A stretch of 64,000 nt of DNA from Parvularcula sp039818345 (GCA_039818345.1 JBCBUC010000001.1:62001-126000); one strand, 5' to 3'; positions 35,341-44,458 are shown, counted from the stretch's first letter. The notes: a model not told the origin generated them from the letters alone. Numbers and translations are program-made.

Positions 35341-35586
35341 ATGAACGCAATTGATAACGACGAGACCCTGAAAAAAGAGCTTCGTACCCTGTTTTTTCGT
35401 ATTGCCATGCTGCTTGCAGGCGGGGTGGTGCTCGGGCTGATCGTCGGTCTTCTTGGTGCTTCGCATCTTGGGACGGTGATTGTCGGTTTTTCCTTTGCAG
35501 TGAGTGCCGTGCTCATGGTGTTGCTGATGGGACGGTTCGCAAAACAGCGCGTCGACGGCGCGGCGAAAAAGCCAACGGAAAACTAG
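35341..35586 (+). CDS. Small two-helix membrane protein
   Basis: 81 residues, MNAIDNDE start. Two hydrophobic helices (FFRIAMLLAGGVVLGLIVGLL and LGTVIVGFSFAVSAVLMVLLM) with charged ends, N- and C-termini likely cytoplasmic. The ATG at 35341 is preferred over an upstream one because the extra 24 residues are Arg-rich and unlike a membrane protein start. No family recognised. It lies 43 bases before queA on the same strand. Confidence 0.65.
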   Translation: MNAIDNDETLKKELRTLFFRIAMLLAGGVVLGLIVGLLGASHLGTVIVGFSFAVSAVLMVLLMGRFAKQRVDGAAKKPTEN

Positions 35587-35629
35587 AAGCAGCTGGTGAC
35601 CTCGGCGCGCCAACGCTAGAGCGCTGCGG

Positions 35630-36682
35630 ATGCGTACCGCTGACTTCGATTTTGATCTTCCCGACGACCTGATTGCCCTCGAGCCGCCCACAAAGCGGAC
35701 CGACGCACGGCTTCTTCATGTCGCCAACGCCTCTGTTGACGACCGTGCTGTGACCGATCTGCCGTCGATCTTGCGCGCCGGGGATCTGTTGGTCGTCAAT
35801 GACACCAAGGTGATCCCGGCAGCGCTCACCGGCACCCGCGAAGCGCGGGCAGAGGGTGCAGGCGTTGAGGTGGAAGCCAATCTGATTGAGCACCTCGAAC
35901 CGCTTGAAGGCCGTGCCCATTGGAAGAGTTTCGCCCGGCCTGGTAAGCGTCTGAAGGTCGGTGATCGGATCGATTTCTCCGGCCTTACCGCGCAAGTGAC
36001 CCGGCGCGATGGGATGGAGACGGATCTTCTTTTCGATGCGGCTGAAGAGGCATTTGACGCAGCCTTGCTGAAAGCGGGCATGCCGCCGCTACCCCCATAT
36101 ATCGCCCGTCGTCGTCCAGCGCGTGATGATGATCGTGAGCGCTATCAAACGGTCTACGCCCAAGCGTCGGGGAGTGTCGCAGCGCCCACCGCCGGGCTTC
36201 ATTTTACAGATGCGCTGCTGTCTGCGCTTGAACAGGCTGGCGTTCGCCGCGTCGCGGTGACGTTACATGTGGGCGCAGGCACGTTTTTGCCTGTCCAGAC
36301 TGACGACACGGCGGATCATCAAATGCATGCCGAGTGGGGACAAATCACAGAGGAGGCGGCAGACGTCATCAACCAAGCAAGAGAAGGGGGCGGACGGATT
36401 ATCGCTGTTGGGACGACCTCGCTGCGGCTCCTCGAAAGCGCGTGGGACGGTGCAGGTGTTGCGCCATTTCTTGGTGATACGTCGATTTTTCTCAAACCTG
36501 GCGATCCTTTTCCCTCAGCCGATCTTCTGATGACGAATTTTCATCTCCCGAAGTCGACGCTCTTTATGCTGGTCTGCGGGTTTGCCGGAACAGATCAAAT
36601 AAAGGCGGCCTATGGCCATGCGATTGCCGAGCGTTACCGTTTTTATTCGTATGGGGATGCTTGTTTGCTTGAGCGCTCCTAA
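35630..36682 (+). CDS. queA: S-adenosylmethionine:tRNA ribosyltransferase-isomerase
   Basis: 350 residues. Moves the ribosyl part of SAM onto 7-aminomethyl-7-deazaguanine in tRNA to make epoxyqueuosine. Typical segments: DFDFDLPDDLIALEPPTKR at the start, YQTVYAQASGSVAAPTAGLHFT with the family's PTAGLHF motif, LHVGAGTFLPVQ, and DLLMTNFHLPKSTLFMLVCGFAG near the end. Length is standard. It works after Tgt, which is encoded 3 kb downstream on the same strand, though three unrelated genes lie between them, two of them reversed. Confidence 0.96.
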   Translation: MRTADFDFDLPDDLIALEPPTKRTDARLLHVANASVDDRAVTDLPSILRAGDLLVVNDTKVIPAALTGTREARAEGAGVEVEANLIEHLEPLEGRAHWKSFARPGKRLKVGDRIDFSGLTAQVTRRDGMETDLLFDAAEEAFDAALLKAGMPPLPPYIARRRPARDDDRERYQTVYAQASGSVAAPTAGLHFTDALLSALEQAGVRRVAVTLHVGAGTFLPVQTDDTADHQMHAEWGQITEEAADVINQAREGGGRIIAVGTTSLRLLESAWDGAGVAPFLGDTSIFLKPGDPFPSADLLMTNFHLPKSTLFMLVCGFAGTDQIKAAYGHAIAERYRFYSYGDACLLERS

Positions 36683-36811
36683 CGAACTCATGTGGCGGTG
36701 CCTTGCCAATGCTCTTTGTCGATACACCATGTTACATTTCGAGCTGTTGTCATGGCTGCGCGTAGCTGAAAAACTGTGTGTTCCACGATCGTTCATTGCG
36801 AGGTCCGAGAC

Positions 36812-37285
36812 ATGCTCCGTTCGCTACCTGCTAATATTGCCGCCTTAGCCTTGCTGCTGGCCTCCTGCGCCAACACGATGACGACGGATGATGCGGCGAT
36901 TGAAGCCGAGGTGACCGATTTGCTGAGGGAATGGAGCCGTTCGCTATCTGAGGGGCGGCTTGAGGATTTTAAGGCGGTTTATAGCACAGAGCCTGGCTTT
37001 TTGTGGGTGGAACGCGGCTTACCGCTCTATCGCAGTATCGAAGAATTATCCGTGGGCGTCGATGAGCTCATCGCGCAAGACATCGAGCTCACGAATACAC
37101 TGACAGATATCGAGGTGCAGCCCCTTGGCCCGGCCACTGCAGCCTTCAATGCTCAGGTCAAGAGTGAGCTTCGTCTGTCAGGTTTTGAGATCACCTTCGA
37201 CGGCATCGTTACAGGCATCGCGCGCAAAGAGGGCGATGCCTGGAAGCTTTATCGCGGCCACCTTTCAGAACCACCCAGGCCGTAA
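36812..37285 (+). CDS. NTF2/SnoaL-like lipoprotein
   Basis: 157 residues. A lipoprotein signal (LPANIAALALLLASC) is followed by a domain of alternating helices and strands that looks like the SnoaL/DUF4440 NTF2-like fold (helix LLREWSRSLSEGRLEDFKAVY, strand GEPGFLWVERG-like with VERGLPLYRS). No enzymatic residues can be named. The ATG at 36812 is used because it begins the signal peptide. It sits between queA and a reversed serine hydrolase; the 129 bases before it show no clear promoter motif. Confidence 0.72.
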   Translation: MLRSLPANIAALALLLASCANTMTTDDAAIEAEVTDLLREWSRSLSEGRLEDFKAVYSTEPGFLWVERGLPLYRSIEELSVGVDELIAQDIELTNTLTDIEVQPLGPATAAFNAQVKSELRLSGFEITFDGIVTGIARKEGDAWKLYRGHLSEPPRP

Positions 37286-37321
37286 GCGCACCCGCCCGGT
37301 TGGTCTGAAGGGAAAGGCTGG

Positions 37322-38527
37322 TTAACCCGCATTGTCGCGATCGACAGCGTCCTGCACCGCGCGGATGAACACTTCCCGCGCGTTTCGTTCGTCATCTTTA
37401 TCGCCGAGCGCGGTGGTCCAAGAGCTGTTGTTGGCAATCACCAAATTGCGGGCTGGGTCGATGAAGATCGTCTGCCCAAAGATGCCGCGGGCACCAAAGG
37501 CACCGTCGTCATAGGTCCACCACTGATATCCATACCCCCACGGATCAAAACCGATGCCAACCTGCCGCGTGGTGGCATCCTCAAGCCATCCGTCGGGCAG
37601 GATGGGCTCGCCATCAATGTTGCCGCCATCTAAGATGAATTGCCCAAAACGAGCGAAGTCGCGGGTCGTGGCTTGGATACAGCATCCGCTAATTTCCACG
37701 CCGTCCTCACCGACGAGCCAGCTCGCCTTGGCTTCCATGCCGTAGGGTTGCCAGATCTTTTCAGTGAGATAATCAGTCAGCGTTTTACCAGTCGCTTCAC
37801 TGACCAAAATACCGATAAGATTGGTCTCACCGGTGGAATAGTTCCAGACCGTGCCGGGTTCATGGGCGCGGCCGAGAGTCTGCATATAGCTGACGACGAT
37901 CGGTTGATCGCCCTCCGGCACATGGTTGCCGAATTGCGCGACATCGGAGTAGGGGTCGTAATAGTCTTCGTTCCAATCAACGCCTGATGTCATGGTCAAA
38001 AGCTGGCGGATGTTCACGCCTTCATAGGCGGAACCTTTAAGGCCCTCGATATAATCTGTAACCGGTGCATCAAGGCTTTCGATATAGCCGTCCTTGATCG
38101 CCACACCCACAAGGGTGGAGGTCAGCGATTTCGCAACGGAGAAACTGGTCCATCGTTCATCAGCTTCGAAGCTGAGGCCGTAACGCTCCGCACGGACTTT
38201 GCCATTGTGAAGAACCACGACGGAGACTGCACGCCCCTCGTCAAAATAGGCGTCGAGCGCTGCGTCGACATCAAGGGCCTCTCCCTCTGGTAACGCATGC
38301 ACCGATGACCCAGTCTTGATCTCGCGCGCATCGACCAGAAAGGGCACGCGGTCCATCATTCGAAACGCCGTGTCGCGCTGGTCTTGTGACCAGAAAAGAA
38401 CGTCGGTTCCTGACGGTGGGTCCGATAGCAGCGAACGCCAATCGGGGCCGATCGACATCCAAATTACCGCAAGCAGCGCAACAAATCCGCCCGCACCGAG
38501 TGCACCTCGTTTTTGCCACGTGGTCAT
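37322..38527 (-). CDS. Serine hydrolase, class C beta-lactamase-like
   Basis: 401 residues. One N-terminal membrane helix (GALGAGGFVALLAVIWMSIG) anchors it facing the periplasm. The SxxK motif of the penicillin-binding/esterase fold is FSVAKSLTS, and the second motif's tyrosine is in WNYSTGETNLIGILV. Such proteins are mostly esterases or DD-peptidases and not drug-inactivating enzymes. GGAGGG stands eight bases before ATG 38527, which rules out the longer frame. Substrate unknown. Upstream in opposite orientation is a 140-base gap to the methyltransferase end. Confidence 0.9.
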   Translation of the reverse strand: MTTWQKRGALGAGGFVALLAVIWMSIGPDWRSLLSDPPSGTDVLFWSQDQRDTAFRMMDRVPFLVDAREIKTGSSVHALPEGEALDVDAALDAYFDEGRAVSVVVLHNGKVRAERYGLSFEADERWTSFSVAKSLTSTLVGVAIKDGYIESLDAPVTDYIEGLKGSAYEGVNIRQLLTMTSGVDWNEDYYDPYSDVAQFGNHVPEGDQPIVVSYMQTLGRAHEPGTVWNYSTGETNLIGILVSEATGKTLTDYLTEKIWQPYGMEAKASWLVGEDGVEISGCCIQATTRDFARFGQFILDGGNIDGEPILPDGWLEDATTRQVGIGFDPWGYGYQWWTYDDGAFGARGIFGQTIFIDPARNLVIANNSSWTTALGDKDDERNAREVFIRAVQDAVDRDNAG

Positions 38528-38667
38528 GGGTTCCCTCCTTGGATCTTGTTTTGCCCATCGTGGCGCGCTCTTGCTGCCGGCACAATGCGGCCGCGCCGCT
38601 AAACGCAGAGATGCTGGTTTCGCCTCAGGCGGGTGCGGAGAGGACGACGACAACGGCGGAAGACGAG

Positions 38668-39501
38668 CTAAGCGCGCGCAACCACACCGAAGGTGGTCTC
38701 GTCCTTGGGATTACTGCCAAACCCGTCTGCAAAGTGAACATCGGAGAACCCCACGGTTTTCAGTTCCTGGGCGATCTCGTCGCGCGAGAAATACCGGAGC
38801 CAGTTGTAGACATCCCACGTCCGCTCCTGCTCGATGATGGTGAAGCGGTCCAGCGACACTCTGTCTTCGTGATATCGAAAGGTATGCTTGAACGCGAAGT
38901 AGTCATCGGCGGACCAAAACCCGTTCATCATGCGGTGCTCAAAGAAGGCGCCTTCGACAACGTGCTCGAACGCACTCGTCGAGAAGACATCGAGGATAAA
39001 GGTCCCGCCAGGCGCCAGCGCCCGGCGCACCTTAGTGAGCAGCGATCGGCATTGATCCGGCGACAGAGGACAAAGGTCGCAGTAGATGAGGGTGACCAGA
39101 TCCATCTGCTCGGGGAGCGGGTCCTCAAGGTAGTTGGCGAGCCGGTAAGTGGCTGAGCCAGCGCCGGCGGGGGCATGATCTCGTGCGTACGCAAGTGAAC
39201 CTTGGGAGAAGTCTAGGCCGTCGACGGTCGCGCCGCGGGCTGCAAACCTATTTGCATAGAGACCAGGTCCGCAGCCGAGGTCACAGACCGACGCCCCATC
39301 AAGCCCGAAGGACTGATCGATCCATGCCACGACCCGATCGATGGCTTCTGTCGGGCGAGAGGCGAGGGCCGTGTTTTGGTCCAAATGGGTGGCGAGCATC
39401 ATCTTGGATAGGTGCGGATCCGTCCAAAGCGTTTTCGCCGAGTAAACGGAGAAGACCGGCGGCCGCGAGGATAAGTTCTTTAAATCTGTATACGTTGTCA
39501 T
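38668..39501 (-). CDS. Class I SAM-dependent methyltransferase
   Basis: 277 residues. The SAM-binding motif I is VCDLGCGPGLYANRFA, followed by VDGLDFSQGSLAYARDHA (motif post I) and PGGTFILDVFST later. The C-terminal half has an unusual run of aromatic residues (FFEHRMMNGFWSADDYFAFKHTFRY), which suggests a small-molecule pocket. The acceptor is unknown. ATG 39501 begins MTTYTDLKNLSS and is preferred over a frame that extends 65 residues into the intergenic region. It is divergent from tgt, with 187 bases between starts. Confidence 0.9.
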   Translation of the reverse strand: MTTYTDLKNLSSRPPVFSVYSAKTLWTDPHLSKMMLATHLDQNTALASRPTEAIDRVVAWIDQSFGLDGASVCDLGCGPGLYANRFAARGATVDGLDFSQGSLAYARDHAPAGAGSATYRLANYLEDPLPEQMDLVTLIYCDLCPLSPDQCRSLLTKVRRALAPGGTFILDVFSTSAFEHVVEGAFFEHRMMNGFWSADDYFAFKHTFRYHEDRVSLDRFTIIEQERTWDVYNWLRYFSRDEIAQELKTVGFSDVHFADGFGSNPKDETTFGVVARA

Positions 39502-39688
39502 AACGGTTGAACCAAAAAGGGGTCGCTTCGTTTTGTCTGGCCGTGCGTTGCCTTGGTGAACCCCGCTCATGGGCGCGAGGTGTCCTCTATTCTGCATGAG
39601 ATCCGGAAAGGTTAGGCGCAGGGCCGCGGCGACGCAATTGAGCGGTCCGGCGCTGGCGTTGCGCTGATGTCCGTGGCAGAGACGCGCG

Positions 39689-40810
39689 ATGACCACTCCG
39701 TTCTCCTTTGCTCTTCACAAAACCGACCATGGCGCCCGACTTGGCGCCATTTCGACCTCACGTGGAGAAATCCGTACACCAGCCTTTATGCCTGTTGGGA
39801 CAGCAGGAACGGTCAAGGCTGTACAAATGCGCGACGTCAAGGCGACGGGCGCTGACATCATTTTGGGGAACACCTATCACCTGATGCTGCGCCCTACCGC
39901 TGAGCGGGTGGCGAAGCTGGGAGGGCTTCACAAGTTTGGCGGCTGGGATAAGCCGATCCTCACCGATAGCGGGGGATATCAGGTGATGTCCCTCAGTGCT
40001 CGACGCAAAATGACAGAGAAGGGAGTCGAATTTCAAAGCCATATCGATGGCTCACGGCATATGCTGACCCCGGAGCGTTCGATCGAGATCCAATGTCTCT
40101 TGGGTTCTGACATTCAAATGCAGCTCGATGAGTGCCCACCATACCCCATCGAACCGGACAAAAGCCTTGAAAGCCTAGAGATGTCTGTTCGTTGGGCCAA
40201 ACGATCGAAGGCGGCCTTCCAAGATCTCGCAGGACCGCACCAGGCGCTCTACGGAATTGTGCAAGGGTCGGTTTTTGAGGATCAACGGCGCAGGTCAGCG
40301 GATGCGCTTCAGGAGATCGACTTTCCCGGCTATTCGGTCGGTGGTCTCGCCGTCGGTGAAGGCCGGGACGAGATGTTCCGGGTGCTCGACTTCACGACGC
40401 CGATGCTGCCTGACAACAAACCTCGTTATTTGATGGGGGTGGGAAAACCCCTCGACCTAGTGGGCGGGGTCGAGCGAGGGATTGATATGTTCGACTGCGT
40501 CCTACCGACCCGTTCGGGGCGCCATGGCCAGGCGTGGACTTGGGATGGGCCGATCAATGTGAAGAATGCGCGCTTTATCGACGACGAAACGCCGCTCGAT
40601 CCGAACAGTGCTTGTCCAGCGAGCAGCGATTACTCCAAGGCCTATCTCAATCACCTCTTCAAGGCAGGGGAGTATCTGGGGCCGATGCTCCTCTCCTGGC
40701 ACAACTTGCATTTCTACCAAGAGTTGATGGCCGCCATGCGCCAAGCAATCGGTGAGGGACGCTTTTCGTCGTTTGCTGATGACTTTCGCCGCCGGCATCA
40801 GGAAGCATAG
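39689..40810 (+). CDS. tgt: tRNA-guanine transglycosylase (zinc site altered)
   Basis: 373 residues. Exchanges guanine-34 for preQ1 in tRNAs with GUN anticodons. Active-site regions are intact: TDSGGYQVMSL with the catalytic Asp, and DMFDCVLPTRSGRHGQAW. The C-x-C-x2-C...H zinc site is not: residues 307, 309, 312 and 338 read Ser, Cys, Ser and His (segment NSACPASSDYSKAYLNHL, then WHNLHF). The two missing cysteines are explained in the findings. The 26-residue spacing to the His matches the usual enzyme, so alignment is not in doubt. It is the partner of queA but not adjacent to it here. Confidence 0.95.
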   Translation: MTTPFSFALHKTDHGARLGAISTSRGEIRTPAFMPVGTAGTVKAVQMRDVKATGADIILGNTYHLMLRPTAERVAKLGGLHKFGGWDKPILTDSGGYQVMSLSARRKMTEKGVEFQSHIDGSRHMLTPERSIEIQCLLGSDIQMQLDECPPYPIEPDKSLESLEMSVRWAKRSKAAFQDLAGPHQALYGIVQGSVFEDQRRRSADALQEIDFPGYSVGGLAVGEGRDEMFRVLDFTTPMLPDNKPRYLMGVGKPLDLVGGVERGIDMFDCVLPTRSGRHGQAWTWDGPINVKNARFIDDETPLDPNSACPASSDYSKAYLNHLFKAGEYLGPMLLSWHNLHFYQELMAAMRQAIGEGRFSSFADDFRRRHQEA

Positions 40811-40818
40811 GGCCCAGC

Positions 40819-41679
40819 TTAGAAACGATAGCTGTAGAAGATACCGGCAGTGCCTTGATCACGGGATCCGCGTTCAACGACCAGCGAGCTATCCGCGACA
40901 TCGCCCTGCAGCTCATCATAGCTGGCAAAGAACACCATCGAGATTCGCTTGGTCAGTGGGCGAACAATCGAGACATCAAACCCGTAAGAGTTGATGCCGC
41001 CATCGGCCTCAAAAACGCTTAATCCCGAGGCGGCGGATTGATCAGCGTCGATCGTAAAGAACGTGTCGTTAAATTCCTCGTTGGCGAGGCTCATGCTTGG
41101 GCCGAACGAGTAAATCAGGGGCTTGCCGCGCCAGATCACAAAGTCATTATATCTCACCGCGATGTCGCCCAGGACGCCCGTGTGGCCACCGGCACCTTTG
41201 CGCACCTCAGCCGATGTCGTGACTTTACCGAGCTTATAAGAGACAAAACCGCCAAATTCGACAGACGGATCAATCTCACCAAGGCCTTCAAGGTCATCTG
41301 TGTCAGGGCCGCCAACAACGAACGGGTTGGAGCCGTCTTCGTCGCGACCAAATCCAATCCTCGCCACTGGCCCAAGCGACCAACCTTTGTGATTGATCGC
41401 CGTATACTGAAGGCCTCTCACACTGATGGTCAGGCTGTTTCCATAACGCGCCTCAATATTGGGCAGAACCGAGAGCTGATAAGAATCGTCGCCCAGATAG
41501 GTGGGAGAGAATATCTCGCCAAAGCCAGCGGAGATCGACCACCCCTCATTCTGGGGCAATTGAGCATAAGAGGCAGGTCCTGCGAGCAGCGTCGCGCCCA
41601 CGCCTGCGATGGTGAGCAGCAGCGAATTCATCTTCAATTGAGAGGTCATCGTCTTCACCGTTCTCTGATCAATTGTCAT
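40819..41679 (-). CDS. MipA/OmpV-family outer membrane protein
   Basis: 286 residues. A signal peptide (MNSLLLTIAGVGATLLAGPASYAQ) is followed by a beta-barrel-like chain of alternating strands that ends in an aromatic residue (FYSYRF), a common outer-membrane C-terminus. WSISAGFGEIFSPTYLGDDSYQLSVLPNIEARYGNSL is the MipA/OmpV opening (cited by its first residues). Its likely role is in the outer membrane, in assembly or permeability; the substrate is unknown. ATG 41679 is used; a start ten codons later would give the cleaner signal. It faces tgt tail to tail. Confidence 0.88.
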   Translation of the reverse strand: MTIDQRTVKTMTSQLKMNSLLLTIAGVGATLLAGPASYAQLPQNEGWSISAGFGEIFSPTYLGDDSYQLSVLPNIEARYGNSLTISVRGLQYTAINHKGWSLGPVARIGFGRDEDGSNPFVVGGPDTDDLEGLGEIDPSVEFGGFVSYKLGKVTTSAEVRKGAGGHTGVLGDIAVRYNDFVIWRGKPLIYSFGPSMSLANEEFNDTFFTIDADQSAASGLSVFEADGGINSYGFDVSIVRPLTKRISMVFFASYDELQGDVADSSLVVERGSRDQGTAGIFYSYRF

Positions 41680-41719
41680 CCCAACAACCCCCGTCGAGCC
41701 AGGGTTTGATGGAACTTTT

Positions 41720-41734
41720 TTAACAGGACTTTGA
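41720..41734. promoter_or_regulatory. CtrA-like box upstream of the MipA/OmpV gene
   Basis: TTAA-N7-TTGA (one mismatch to TTAA-N7-TTAA) lies 41 bases before the MipA-like start and 110 before the TPR-sulfotransferase start. CtrA controls many envelope genes in relatives, so the position is plausible, but a single near-match in an AT-rich gap is weak evidence. Confidence 0.25.
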
Positions 41735-41843
41735 AGTCTTCAAAACAAACCCTTTGGTTAGGATGGCTCTCGTGAGGCGATGCCTAACCCGCCTTTAACC
41801 TCGTCGCTTAAACTGCGTGGGCGAGTAGCTCAGGGCAAACCGA

Positions 41844-43673
41844 ATGGCGCAGCCGGCACAAAGCCTCACCTCGGACCTTCAAATGGCCCGGCAGCACCTC
41901 ACTGAGGGCAAGCTCACCGATGCCGAGCGGATCCTGACGCGCCTTAAGGCGGTGACGGCACCGCATCCTCTTTTGCATGAGTATCTCGGTTTTATTGCCG
42001 TCCAGCGGCAGGATCACAAAAAAGCGATCCGTCACTACCGCAAGGCAATCAAATTAAGCCCTAGCAGCGCGGATCTTAAAACCAAGCTGGCCGAGGTCTT
42101 GTTGGCGACGGGCGATGACACCGAGGCGTCGGCGTTGGCGCAGAGTGTTCGCCGCGCGGATCCTCAAGACGTCAAAGCACTGATGATCCTTGGTATGACG
42201 GCGGGTAAGACAGGTCGGCTCGATGAAGCGGTCGGCGCGCTCTCCGATGCCGCCGACATCGACCCCAATCAGTTCCCGGTCTGGTATCAGCTTGGCCGAC
42301 TTTACCTCAAGATGGGGCAGGCGCGAGAGGCGCGCGATGCGCTCGTCAAAGCCGATACGCTCCATCCTGACCATTGGCAAACGCTTGAGCTTCTCGGCCG
42401 CGCTGCCACAACCCTAGGCGAGACCAGCGCTGCGATCGAATGGCTTGAGCGTGCGCGGGCATTGGTACCATCAGAGAACGCCTTTTGTGAAACGACATTG
42501 CATTTGGCGGAGGCCTGTTGGCGCGCCCAACAGCTGGACAAGGCGCTTGCTGCCCTCACCGATATAGAGAACAGAGAGCCTGGGCATCCGCGCGCGTGGT
42601 CTTTGCGAGCGACGATCCTGCATGAGCAAGGGCATCACGAACGGGCCTTGCAGGACATTCGTGCCCTCGCGACCAACGTCGAAGCGCTGAGCGCTGATTG
42701 GTTTCCGCACTATGTCGAGCCCCAGTGTTTGCTCGCCCTTGGGCGCCATGACGAAGCGGCCTCTGCATTCACGCTGGCCAATCAGCGAAAGTCCATTATC
42801 TACAAACGACAGGGTACTGACAAAACGCTGTTTGAGCAGTATGCCCGTGACGCTTTATCGGTGTACGCGCAATATGCCGCGCAAGATGGCGATGATCGAG
42901 ACCATTCAGGCGCCGGGGAGGGACGCGCCTTTATCAATGGCTTCCCCCGTAGCGGCACCACGTTGATTGACTCCATCCTGCGGATGCATTCCTCCATTGC
43001 CGTCGCAGAAGAAGCGGATGCGGCGGATCAATGTTGGCAGGAAGCTGAGCGCTTGATCCCGGGCGGCCGGAACAAGCTTGTGGACATGACGGCCGATGCA
43101 GCGGACCACTTGCGTCAGTACTATACCAATGCACTACAGCCCGCTCTTTCAACCGATGAGCCTGGCCGTTTTGTGATCGACCGTCACGCCACGGGCTTGG
43201 TCCAGGCGGGATTGATGAAACACCTTTTTCCACGTGCACAGTTTTTCTTGATGATGCGCCATCCATGCGACGCAGTCTTAAGCGCGTGGTTCAGGAATTT
43301 TGGCCCCAACCATCACACCGCGAACTATCTCACCATTGAAGATGCTGCCCGCATGTACGATCTGATGATGACGCTCCATACGACGCTTGAAGAGAGACAC
43401 GGCCTCAACGCCAAAATTGTGAAGTACGAAGATCTCGTCACCGATCTTCGCGGTACTGTTGAAATGGTTCTCCACGCAATGGGTCTTCCATGGGAAGATC
43501 AGCTCCAGCGCTTCTATCAATCGAGCCATCGTCCCAAAGGAACCGCGAGCTTTAACCAGATCGCGAAACCAATCTACCAAACCGCTGCCAATCGGTTCAC
43601 GCATTATCAGTCCACTTTGGATCCTGTGATGCCCATCCTCACCCCTTGGATCGAGCGTTTTGGTTACGCTTAG
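41844..43673 (+). CDS. TPR-repeat sulfotransferase-family protein
   Basis: 609 residues. Residues 1 to about 310 are tetratricopeptide-like repeats (for example HYRKAIKLSPSSADLKTKLAEVL and YQLGRLYLKMGQAREARDAL), which bind protein partners. From about residue 350 a sulfotransferase domain follows: FINGFPRSGTTLIDSIL contains the 5'-phosphosulfate loop for PAPS near residue 366, and RFVIDRHATGLVQAGLMKHLFPRAQFFLMMRHP holds the 3' phosphate region. The TPR-sulfotransferase fusion is common in marine alphaproteobacteria; its acceptor is unknown. Confidence 0.9.
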   Translation: MAQPAQSLTSDLQMARQHLTEGKLTDAERILTRLKAVTAPHPLLHEYLGFIAVQRQDHKKAIRHYRKAIKLSPSSADLKTKLAEVLLATGDDTEASALAQSVRRADPQDVKALMILGMTAGKTGRLDEAVGALSDAADIDPNQFPVWYQLGRLYLKMGQAREARDALVKADTLHPDHWQTLELLGRAATTLGETSAAIEWLERARALVPSENAFCETTLHLAEACWRAQQLDKALAALTDIENREPGHPRAWSLRATILHEQGHHERALQDIRALATNVEALSADWFPHYVEPQCLLALGRHDEAASAFTLANQRKSIIYKRQGTDKTLFEQYARDALSVYAQYAAQDGDDRDHSGAGEGRAFINGFPRSGTTLIDSILRMHSSIAVAEEADAADQCWQEAERLIPGGRNKLVDMTADAADHLRQYYTNALQPALSTDEPGRFVIDRHATGLVQAGLMKHLFPRAQFFLMMRHPCDAVLSAWFRNFGPNHHTANYLTIEDAARMYDLMMTLHTTLEERHGLNAKIVKYEDLVTDLRGTVEMVLHAMGLPWEDQLQRFYQSSHRPKGTASFNQIAKPIYQTAANRFTHYQSTLDPVMPILTPWIERFGYA

Positions 43674-43675
43674 GT

Positions 43676-44458
43676 CTAGCGCTTTACGGATTTAAGGTGA
43701 TCGACCGCCAGGCTTAGCATCCCGCCTGTGCTGCCGTGGGCCCACCCTGGCCGTTGCAGATTTTTGTCCGCGTTCTCCTGCCAACCCCAATGTCCACCGA
43801 CACTCGATGGGTCACCAGTGGTGAGCAGAGGCTTGGGTTCCATCTGGGAGCAATTGATCCAGTAGACACCAGAGCCTGGCTTGGGCATCTCTTTTGAAAA
43901 TGGGTTCTCTAATCGAACGTCAGAGAAGCGCGATACCGGGTCAAGCGTGATCAGGTATTTAACGTTATACTGACTATTGCCGGGCTGACTCAGCGTTCGG
44001 GCAAGTTGGTAGGCGGTGTCTCCGCCATTGCTCCAACCAATAATGTGGATGGTCTGCGGTTGGTTCGGTTTACCCTGTTCAGGGAGTTCTGCGATAATCC
44101 GGTCGTCACATTTGCTGACCCAGCGCGAATGGGCACCAACAGCCGCGGCTGTGCCTGCCGCCACGGCACCAGCGGGGTTGAAGCTCATGCTGCCCAGAAG
44201 AAACCCTCCGGCGAAGCCCGCGACCGCGTTGGCAACGCCGCCATAATCTATCCAAGTGTCTTCGTGCTCTGGAGCTCCTGTCCAAGAAAAGTAGAGCACG
44301 GGCAGGGCGGCCTCTGGTGATCCGCCGCCTAAACCGAGCCCAACCGCCCCTGCGAACTGTTTGCGCACTGCATCCTTTTGATTCAGTAGGCTGCTTTTGC
44401 TGGCAAACCAGCGCTCACTGTTGCCACCGACCAGGATCAGAAGATCTCTTGCCACCAC
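43676..44458 (-). CDS. Alpha/beta-hydrolase-like protein with internal glycine-rich hydrophobic segment
   Basis: About 260 residues. The start is placed at GTG 44458 or the next GTG because AAGGAG lies four to seven bases upstream; the longer frame would need a TTG without a binding site. A first strand DLLILVGGNSERW opens a Rossmann-like fold, the nucleophile elbow is IIGWSNGGDTAYQLA (G-x-S-x-G), the Asp is in LITLDPVSR and a His in GWAHGSTGGML. Between strand one and the elbow is a long Gly/Ala hydrophobic stretch (GGVANAVAGFAGGFLLGSM, and AGAVAAGTAAAVGA) that looks able to enter a membrane. It may be a lipase-type effector or a membrane-linked hydrolase. Confidence 0.75.
   Translation of the reverse strand: MVARDLLILVGGNSERWFASKSSLLNQKDAVRKQFAGAVGLGLGGGSPEAALPVLYFSWTGAPEHEDTWIDYGGVANAVAGFAGGFLLGSMSFNPAGAVAAGTAAAVGAHSRWVSKCDDRIIAELPEQGKPNQPQTIHIIGWSNGGDTAYQLARTLSQPGNSQYNVKYLITLDPVSRFSDVRLENPFSKEMPKPGSGVYWINCSQMEPKPLLTTGDPSSVGGHWGWQENADKNLQRPGWAHGSTGGMLSLAVDHLKSVKR

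Noticed and set aside
41817..41840. A tRNA-like 5' string (GGGCGAGTAGCTCAGGGC)
   Set aside because: It resembles the acceptor and D-arm start of a tRNA, but no anticodon or T-arm follows; the bases run directly into the TPR-sulfotransferase start.
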